Shown here piece after piece: positions 58,766-64,000 of a DNA stretch of 64,000 bases. Where the stretch lies: contig NZ_JAMJWD020000005.1 in assembly GCF_023554255.2 (NCBI RefSeq), positions 310,001 through 374,000 on the forward strand, in the 5' to 3' direction. A model generated the notes under the pieces. The model made no database searches and had not been told where the DNA came from. It saw nothing but the letters and a program-made list of their open reading frames with translations. This stretch comes from Phyllobacterium sp. 21LDTY02-6 (GTDB taxonomy: Bacteria; Pseudomonadota; Alphaproteobacteria; Rhizobiales; Rhizobiaceae). Position numbers and translations under genes: made by a program. Position 1 is the first letter of the stretch, and every line of letters starts with the position of its first letter.

Positions 58766-60289
58766 TTAGGCTTCTTGATCAAGAAGTTGACGAATGGCCG
58801 ACTTACTAATCTTGCCAGTGCTGGTTTTTGGAAGCTTCTCGACGAAGAAGATCTGAGAGGGCTTTTTGTAGCTGGCGAGATGTTGGCAGCAATGGTCGAT
58901 GATATGATCTACGCTAACCCAACTGCCAGGCTTGCAGGCAACGACGGCGACCGCTTTCTCTCCCCAGCGAGGATCTGGCTGGCTCACGACCGCGACCTCG
59001 GCGATTTCGGGTATCCTTGAGATTACTCGTTCGATCTCAGCCGGATAGATATTAAAACCACCAGAAATCAGCACGTCGCGCTTTCTTCCGACAATTTCCA
59101 GATATCCGTCAGTGTCGAAGCGTCCTAAATCGCCGGATGAGTACCAGCCGTCTTCGCTGAGAACCTCGGCGGTTTCTGCGGGACGGTTCCAGTACCCGCT
59201 CATCACGTTCTGGCCACGGACCTGAATTTCGCCGACCTCATCGGAGAGGTTGGCAAGGCGCACCTCAATATTTGGGCATACCTTGCCTGCAGAGCGCAAG
59301 CGGGCTTCGGAAGACGACGCCTGATCCCTCGCGGAGAAGCTCGACACAGGGATCAAAGCCTCACTCATCCCGTAGATTTGCAGAAGTACATTGCCGAACA
59401 TTTGGCGTGCGGCAACGATCGTCTCAGGGCTGATTGTTGATCCACCATATGGCATACTCCGCAGGCTTCTGATTGGGCCTGAACGATTGTGCAAAACGAG
59501 GTCCCCAATCATCGTCGGGACCATCGGGATACAGGTCGCAGCGACCCGGTTGGCTTGATCCACAAAGGTTGACGGGTCAAACTTGTACATCAAAGCAATC
59601 GCACCGCCATAGGCCGCGAAGGCGGATGCCACAGAGCCACTAAAATGGCTCATCGGTGCAGCATGCAATAGGACGTCGCCTTCGCCGATGGTTGGAAGCA
59701 AGGCACGCGTGTTTGTTGCCATCGCGAACCAGGAACCATGGCTGTTCATGGCACCCTTTGGACGGCCGGTCGTGCCCGACGTATACATGAGCGATGCAAG
59801 GTCATCCGAAGCGATCGATGGGGCGGGCGGCGTTGGAAGATCGCAGTTGATGAGCGCGCTAAGAGTGATGAAACGATCGGAAGCGTCCTCGGGGACGATG
59901 ATGGGAATGGAACTCCGCAACGCTTCGGCAATTCGCGATTCGCAAATGATCAGTGCGGCATTACAGTCCTCAATAACGTAGTCGATTTCCTCCGGATGCA
60001 GCCGCGGACTGAGTGCAACCCGCACCCAGCCCCAAAGCGCAAGCGCTCGCTCAACGACGAGCATTTCCCAGCGATTGTCCAGCGCTAGAACGATGCGCGC
60101 TCCAACCGCAATGCCGTGCTGCAGCATCCAAGCGGCCACTTTGCGGGCCCTGACAAGCACATCGTCATAGGTGTACCAGCCACCTGGGGTGAGCACGGCG
60201 CGACTGCCAGGAAATGACTGATGAGCCCTTTTAAGAAGACCGGCCCAAGTTTCCTGTGTGATCGGTGTCGCGGCGAGCGGGCGGGTCAC
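58766..60289 (-). CDS. acyl-CoA ligase (AMP-binding enzyme)
   Basis: A 507-residue ATP-dependent carboxylate-CoA ligase. The P-loop is LMYTSGTTGRPKGAMNSHGS, the aromatic motif is YGMSEALIPVSS, the hinge is YSSGDLGRFDTDGYLEIVGRKRD with VLISGGFNIYPAEIE, and the C-terminal catalytic Lys is in PKTSTGKISK. The GTG at 60289 is preferred because it overlaps the upstream stop in a GTGA coupling; earlier TTG starts would lengthen the overlap. It would activate the acid imported by the MFS carrier, feeding the CoA-transferase and MaoC steps. Confidence 0.92.
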   Translation of the reverse strand: MTRPLAATPITQETWAGLLKRAHQSFPGSRAVLTPGGWYTYDDVLVRARKVAAWMLQHGIAVGARIVLALDNRWEMLVVERALALWGWVRVALSPRLHPEEIDYVIEDCNAALIICESRIAEALRSSIPIIVPEDASDRFITLSALINCDLPTPPAPSIASDDLASLMYTSGTTGRPKGAMNSHGSWFAMATNTRALLPTIGEGDVLLHAAPMSHFSGSVASAFAAYGGAIALMYKFDPSTFVDQANRVAATCIPMVPTMIGDLVLHNRSGPIRSLRSMPYGGSTISPETIVAARQMFGNVLLQIYGMSEALIPVSSFSARDQASSSEARLRSAGKVCPNIEVRLANLSDEVGEIQVRGQNVMSGYWNRPAETAEVLSEDGWYSSGDLGRFDTDGYLEIVGRKRDVLISGGFNIYPAEIERVISRIPEIAEVAVVSQPDPRWGEKAVAVVACKPGSWVSVDHIIDHCCQHLASYKKPSQIFFVEKLPKTSTGKISKSAIRQLLDQEA

Positions 60290-61458
60290 TTCACTCGTGC
60301 TTCCGGTCGGCAAAAATGCCTCCAAAGATCGTTGAACTTGTCGACGATGACACGGTCCGGTGCGTCCTCCCGAACCAACTGGTGAAGAAGCTCGCCGCCT
60401 TTGCGTTGGAAGGCAGGATAGCCGGGCACACGCGGCCTTACAAACGACTTGTCGAGGGATTCCAATGTAGGTTCAAAGAAATTCGGGCAGATTTCATTGA
60501 CCTTCTTATCGGTCCACGCATGGCGGTGTGCAGGCTGTCCGCCAGATTCTGCATAAATGCCGGACTGAATCTGCTGCGACGACAAGACTTCCAGCACGGC
60601 GCGGATGGCATCGATTTCCGTGCTTCGACGAGACACTGCAAGTCCGACACCCCCAAGCATCCCAGCTCCCACTGTGCCAGTACAGCTCGGGACCGCCGTA
60701 AAGTTGAGCGGCTTGGCATATTCACCAGGGCGTGCATAATTCGAATAGCCGAATGCGACGGGCGTATAGAAGATATCGTCATGTGTAGTCATATGATTAA
60801 AGATGTCGATTGGGTCTGCATTCCACGAAAGTTCGACAGCCTTGCTCATCAGTCTCTTCAGACAGGCGAGTGCCTTCAAAGCGGTTTCCCTTTCAATGCC
60901 TTCGTCACTCCACCAAACGGGGCGCAGGTCCGGCAATACGGCGTCGGTATCGGCGAACGCGTGGCATATGGTTGCATAGGCCAGAAGCATATGTGTCGGA
61001 TTGGCCGCCATTCCAACCTTTCCAGTGTTGGACAGCTTGAGAACGTCATCCCAGGTTTTTGGGACGTCAATCTCTGCCAGAAAGTCTGGTCGATAGGCTG
61101 CAACCTGGGATGCTGCATCGACCGGCGCCGCCCACAGTTTCCCCATCCATTCATAGCTTGAGGTACTGGGGCCGACGGCGTTATCACGGTAGTCCTGATA
61201 GGTACCCTTGCCGATGATCTCGCAAATTGGTTGGAGCGCCTTTTGTGCGAAGGCGTCACCCATAAACGGATGATCGATCGACATCAAATCGTAACTTGCT
61301 GCAAGCATCTCGATAGAAGCCTCTTCGAAGCCCTGAAGCGGCCTCGTGTCCCATTGGATATCGATACCGCGTTCTGCCAGGAGTGGGATACAGGCACGCA
61401 AAGGATCGATCCCACGGGAATGGCTCCACGCTATTCCCTTGAGTTGTATATTCGTCAT
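60286..61458 (-). CDS. solute-binding-protein-like protein without signal peptide
   Basis: A 390-residue protein with the fold pattern of a carbohydrate-type ABC receptor (SBP_bac_1/8): LRACIPLLAERGIDIQWDTRPLQGFEEASIEMLAASYDLMSIDHPFMGDA near the N-terminus, then PKTWDDVLKLSNTGKVGMAANPTHMLLAY. The N-terminus (MTNIQLKGIAWSHSRG) has no hydrophobic export signal, and a longer TTG start would add only eight polar residues. No permease or ATPase gene is nearby. It lies between CaiB-type and CoA-ligase genes and overlaps the latter by four bases, so a cytoplasmic role in the same pathway is likely. The role is unknown. Confidence 0.82.
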   Translation of the reverse strand: MTNIQLKGIAWSHSRGIDPLRACIPLLAERGIDIQWDTRPLQGFEEASIEMLAASYDLMSIDHPFMGDAFAQKALQPICEIIGKGTYQDYRDNAVGPSTSSYEWMGKLWAAPVDAASQVAAYRPDFLAEIDVPKTWDDVLKLSNTGKVGMAANPTHMLLAYATICHAFADTDAVLPDLRPVWWSDEGIERETALKALACLKRLMSKAVELSWNADPIDIFNHMTTHDDIFYTPVAFGYSNYARPGEYAKPLNFTAVPSCTGTVGAGMLGGVGLAVSRRSTEIDAIRAVLEVLSSQQIQSGIYAESGGQPAHRHAWTDKKVNEICPNFFEPTLESLDKSFVRPRVPGYPAFQRKGGELLHQLVREDAPDRVIVDKFNDLWRHFCRPEARVK

Positions 61459-61494
61459 GATTTTGATCTCAACTTTGTTCAATGCGTAACCAGC

Positions 61495-62679
61495 TCACGA
61501 CTGGCTGGTAGGGTACCCGAGGGCGGTCCGGACAAGCTCGTCATGCTGACCAACAGTCGGGACAGGAAGACGGTCCACCTTGTCGATGCCGCTCATTGAA
61601 AAAGGTAGACCAATTGCGCGGAACTTCTCGCCGCCAGGGCCGGAAATATTTTCGACGTATCCGTTCTCCTGAACCTGCTCGCTTTCCACGATCTCAGACA
61701 CCGTCTGAACGGGCGCGACCCACATGCCTTGCTCGGTCAGATCAGCCCGCCATTCTTCGGTCGAGCGCGTCGCCATCTTCTCGACGAGGATGGAATTGAC
61801 CTCATCACGTTTCAAGAACCACTCATCGTCAGTACAGTTCAAGAGTTCATCGGAAAGACCGAAGATCTCCTTCAGGCGCCCGCGCGGCGTCATAGACATT
61901 GCCAAGAAGCCATCGGATGTGCGGTACACGCCATAAGGTGCGTCCGTCCATGGAGCAGCGATGCCGGACTCGCTTCGTTCCCACTGAAGGTCAGTGTTCA
62001 TCGCGACCAATGCCTCCTGGCACTGGATCATTAATGATGCACCGAGAAGACTTGCCGATACATTCCTTGAGATGCCGTTTTCGCGTGCGTCAAGCACGGC
62101 AGAGACAATCGAGAATGCGAGCAAAAATGCCGTGGATCCATCGAGGACGGGAGCTCCCGTCGGCACTGGTGGACCATTTCTGGGACCGCTATTGGCGGCA
62201 AGTCCACTCATCGACTGCAGTAGCATGTCCTGGCCAGGTCGTTTGACGAGTGGGCCCTTCGGGCCGAAACCGGAGCCGGAGGCGTAGACGATACAGGGAT
62301 TGATTTCCCGCAGAGCTTCGTAGCTGAAGCCTAAACGTTCCATGACCCCAGGGCGAAAGTTCTCGACGACGACGTCGCACTTCTTCACCAGGTCGAAAAG
62401 GAAAGCTCTGTCTTCTTCATCATTCAGATCGGCCGTCACCGCAAGTTTGTTACGGTTGAAGGCAAGGAAATAAGGAGATTCGCCCAGCAACTTCCGGCCG
62501 CGGGGCATGTAGCTACGCTCCCACTCGCCCACCTGTGGTCGCTCGACCTTGATGACAGCGGCACCAAGGTCGCCAAGCAGCTGCGTAGCGACCGGACCCA
62601 TCATCATCTGCGTGAAATCGAGAACGGTGACGTCGCGGAGCGGACCAGTGCCGCGGAATTCGCTCAAGAATGGGTTCAT
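61495..62679 (-). CDS. CaiB/BaiF-family (class III) CoA-transferase
   Basis: A 394-residue CoA-transferase. It begins RDVTVLDFTQMMMGPVATQLLGDLGAAVIKVERP, the standard CaiB opening, followed by NKLAVTADLNDEEDR, VVENFRPGVMERLGFSYEAL, YASGSGFGPKGP, and a GAPVLDGSTAF segment with the expected catalytic Asp. The ATG at 62679 is chosen because a far longer frame upstream has no family homology and overlaps the MaoC gene. The start overlaps the MaoC stop by four bases (ATGA). It would move CoA between carboxylic acids of the pathway. Confidence 0.92.
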   Translation of the reverse strand: MNPFLSEFRGTGPLRDVTVLDFTQMMMGPVATQLLGDLGAAVIKVERPQVGEWERSYMPRGRKLLGESPYFLAFNRNKLAVTADLNDEEDRAFLFDLVKKCDVVVENFRPGVMERLGFSYEALREINPCIVYASGSGFGPKGPLVKRPGQDMLLQSMSGLAANSGPRNGPPVPTGAPVLDGSTAFLLAFSIVSAVLDARENGISRNVSASLLGASLMIQCQEALVAMNTDLQWERSESGIAAPWTDAPYGVYRTSDGFLAMSMTPRGRLKEIFGLSDELLNCTDDEWFLKRDEVNSILVEKMATRSTEEWRADLTEQGMWVAPVQTVSEIVESEQVQENGYVENISGPGGEKFRAIGLPFSMSGIDKVDRLPVPTVGQHDELVRTALGYPTSQS

Positions 62680-63128
62680 GTTGAAGCCTTTCTGTCGATG
62701 GCAAGAATGTGAAGGCAACTGAATACGGTCACTCCGTCTTGGTTTTGACCAGTGTATTTCTTGGTAACGAGACCGATTTCCGGCTTGCGATGGGGCGTAA
62801 GCTCCATGACCTCGCTCCATGCGACGATGGTGTCGCCCGCCCTGACAGGGGCGGGAAATCGGACTTTTTCGTATCCGTAGGAAATGGCCTTCATGTTGTA
62901 TTCGACGCAGAGCCCGGTCACGATAGAAAAGGTCAGCATGCCGTGCACAAGCCTTCCGCCGTAGCGGGGAGCCGCAAAACTTTCATCGATATGAGCCGGA
63001 TGGAAGTCAAGGGTAAGACCTGCGAACATGGTGGTGTCAGCCTGATCTACCGTGCGTCGGCGCTCGATATCGCGTTCGCCGATAGTGTAATCTTCGAAGT
63101 ATCGTTCAATAGTCTGCCAACCAGGCAT
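62676..63128 (-). CDS. MaoC-family dehydratase
   Basis: A 150-residue hot-dog-fold protein of the (R)-specific enoyl-CoA hydratase/MaoC group, with the hydratase pair in DFHPAHIDESFAA (Asp and His) and GRLVHGMLTFSIVTGL. The ATG at 63128 is chosen since GGAGGAAACC precedes it. It probably adds or removes water on a CoA-linked intermediate such as a mesaconyl- or enoyl-CoA. It follows the MFS gene by 12 bp and is coupled to the CaiB gene. Confidence 0.92.
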   Translation of the reverse strand: MPGWQTIERYFEDYTIGERDIERRRTVDQADTTMFAGLTLDFHPAHIDESFAAPRYGGRLVHGMLTFSIVTGLCVEYNMKAISYGYEKVRFPAPVRAGDTIVAWSEVMELTPHRKPEIGLVTKKYTGQNQDGVTVFSCLHILAIDRKAST

Positions 63129-63140
63129 GGTTTCCTCCAA

Positions 63141-64000
63141 TCAGACCGCGTCTTGTGCGGTTTCGAGCCGACCCCAGATCAGCAGGGTGGCAATGCCGAC
63201 GACACAGATAGCCGCGGAGACACCAAATGTAAGAGCCCAGGATCCCGTGTGATCTACGATGTATCCGACGAGCCATGGTGCAAAGATTCCGGACGTATTG
63301 GCGATGAAGTGAACGAATCCTACGACTCCGCCAAGACGCGAGCCCGGCATTGTGTCGCTGATCAATAGGAAATACTGGCTCCCGGTGAGGTAGAGCAGGA
63401 AGACGACTGCAGACATCAGTGCAACAGCCATTGCAAGCGAGGACACGACGCCAATACCACAAAGAAGGATTGCCGTTCCGGTCAGTCCGAAGATGATCAT
63501 CCACTTGCGGGCGGCGGCAGGATTGCCCGTCCGAATTGCGATGCGGTCAGTAATAACGCCGCCTGCCATATATCCGATCACCCCAAGAACCCACGGGATT
63601 GTTCCGACCCAGGCGACACTCTTGATGTCGAGATTACGTGCATCGACCAGATAGACGGGGAACCAGGATAGAAACGTGTAGAGTACCCAGGCATACCCGA
63701 AGAACGCAGTCGCGGTCGCAAGGACAAGAGGCTGCTTCAAGTAGAAGCTTAAAGGCTGCTTGGCTTCGACGACAGGATCGACGTCCGCTAGTTTGTCATT
63801 CGCCAGTTCTTCGGCCTCTCTGGAATCCGCCCAGGGATGAATGTCTGGCGTGTCCCGGACAATAACCCACCAACCGATCGCCATGACAACGCCGAGAACG
63901 CCAAGAACGATGAAGGGAATACGCCAGTCCCCTGAGATGGCCAAGAGCCAGGCGACCAACGGCGTACCAATTACACCACCGAGTGGCGTGCAACCTTGGC
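63141..64000 (-). CDS. MFS transporter, ACS-like (5' end beyond window)
   Basis: The C-terminal 286 residues of a major facilitator carrier. The frame stays open to the window edge (GGVIGTPLVAWLL near the edge), so the N-terminal part lies outside. About eight membrane segments remain, with the GGVITDRI loop motif, and the chain resembles the anion:cation symporter branch (glucarate, phthalate and tartrate carriers). It heads the minus-strand operon and probably imports the acid activated by the ligase. Confidence 0.88.
   Translation of the reverse strand, partial: QGCTPLGGVIGTPLVAWLLAISGDWRIPFIVLGVLGVVMAIGWWVIVRDTPDIHPWADSREAEELANDKLADVDPVVEAKQPLSFYLKQPLVLATATAFFGYAWVLYTFLSWFPVYLVDARNLDIKSVAWVGTIPWVLGVIGYMAGGVITDRIAIRTGNPAAARKWMIIFGLTGTAILLCGIGVVSSLAMAVALMSAVVFLLYLTGSQYFLLISDTMPGSRLGGVVGFVHFIANTSGIFAPWLVGYIVDHTGSWALTFGVSAAICVVGIATLLIWGRLETAQDAV

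Noticed and set aside
1-64000. tRNA, rRNA, CRISPR array, phage or conjugation genes
   Set aside because: None was recognised on either strand. The only mobile-element trace is the IS481-like remnant at 56238-56520.

Overview
The window looks like accessory DNA from a rhizobial-type alphaproteobacterium (Hyphomicrobiales, Rhizobium/Agrobacterium/Ensifer-like). It is GC-rich, uses strong GGGAGGA-type ribosome binding sites, and consists almost entirely of importers, catabolic enzymes and single-operon regulators, as is typical of rhizobial chromids and megaplasmids. The genus is an inference. I saw no tRNA, rRNA, CRISPR array or replication gene.

Region A (363-15522) is a catabolic island with two LacI-type regulators. 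It holds a TRAP transporter (dctP/Q/M-like) and then a long + strand run: an NtaA-type flavin monooxygenase, an AtuA-family/DUF4387 pair, an MHS-type MFS permease, a flavin reductase with a C-terminal winged helix, a metallo-beta-lactamase-fold hydrolase, a zinc alcohol dehydrogenase, a HisD-like dehydrogenase and an SDR. A perfect 20-bp palindrome at 5660-5679 recurs in weaker form before the TRAP genes and suggests one local regulon. The substrate is unknown.

Region B (15794-28040) is a ketose-kinase locus. A SorC-type sugar-sensing regulator is fused to a complete DhaK domain and followed by dhaL. After a convergent MATE gene and a LysR gene comes a ribose-type ABC importer in which one polypeptide joins two ATPase domains to a permease. 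A second, free-standing dhaK-dhaL pair closes the locus. No DhaM phosphoryl donor is visible.

Region C (28319-37602) resembles the Bacillus yxe/ytm sulfur-salvage operons: two luciferase-like monooxygenases, an M20 deacylase, a GNAT acetyltransferase, a polar amino-acid ABC permease-ATPase fusion and two paralogous binding proteins. This fits uptake and N-acetylation-dependent degradation of an S-substituted cysteine. A choline-binding-protein-like gene and an SDR remnant lie next to it. Region D (37681-46405) is a sulfate-ester module with a LysR regulator, three Cys-type sulfatases and a sugar-type ABC importer that lacks its ATPase gene. C and D together look like a sulfur-scavenging block.

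Region E (46559-55860) has a large MalT-like LuxR regulator divergent from an amidase and a complete dipeptide-type ABC transporter. It is followed by decayed DNA (56008-56520) with an alpha/beta-hydrolase remnant and an IS481-type transposase remnant. Region F (56584-64000) is on the minus strand: an MFS permease (cut by the window end), a MaoC dehydratase, a CaiB-type CoA-transferase, a binding-protein-like protein with no visible export signal, an acyl-CoA ligase, a DapA-superfamily enzyme and an IclR regulator. It is probably an operon degrading a carboxylic acid through CoA thioesters.
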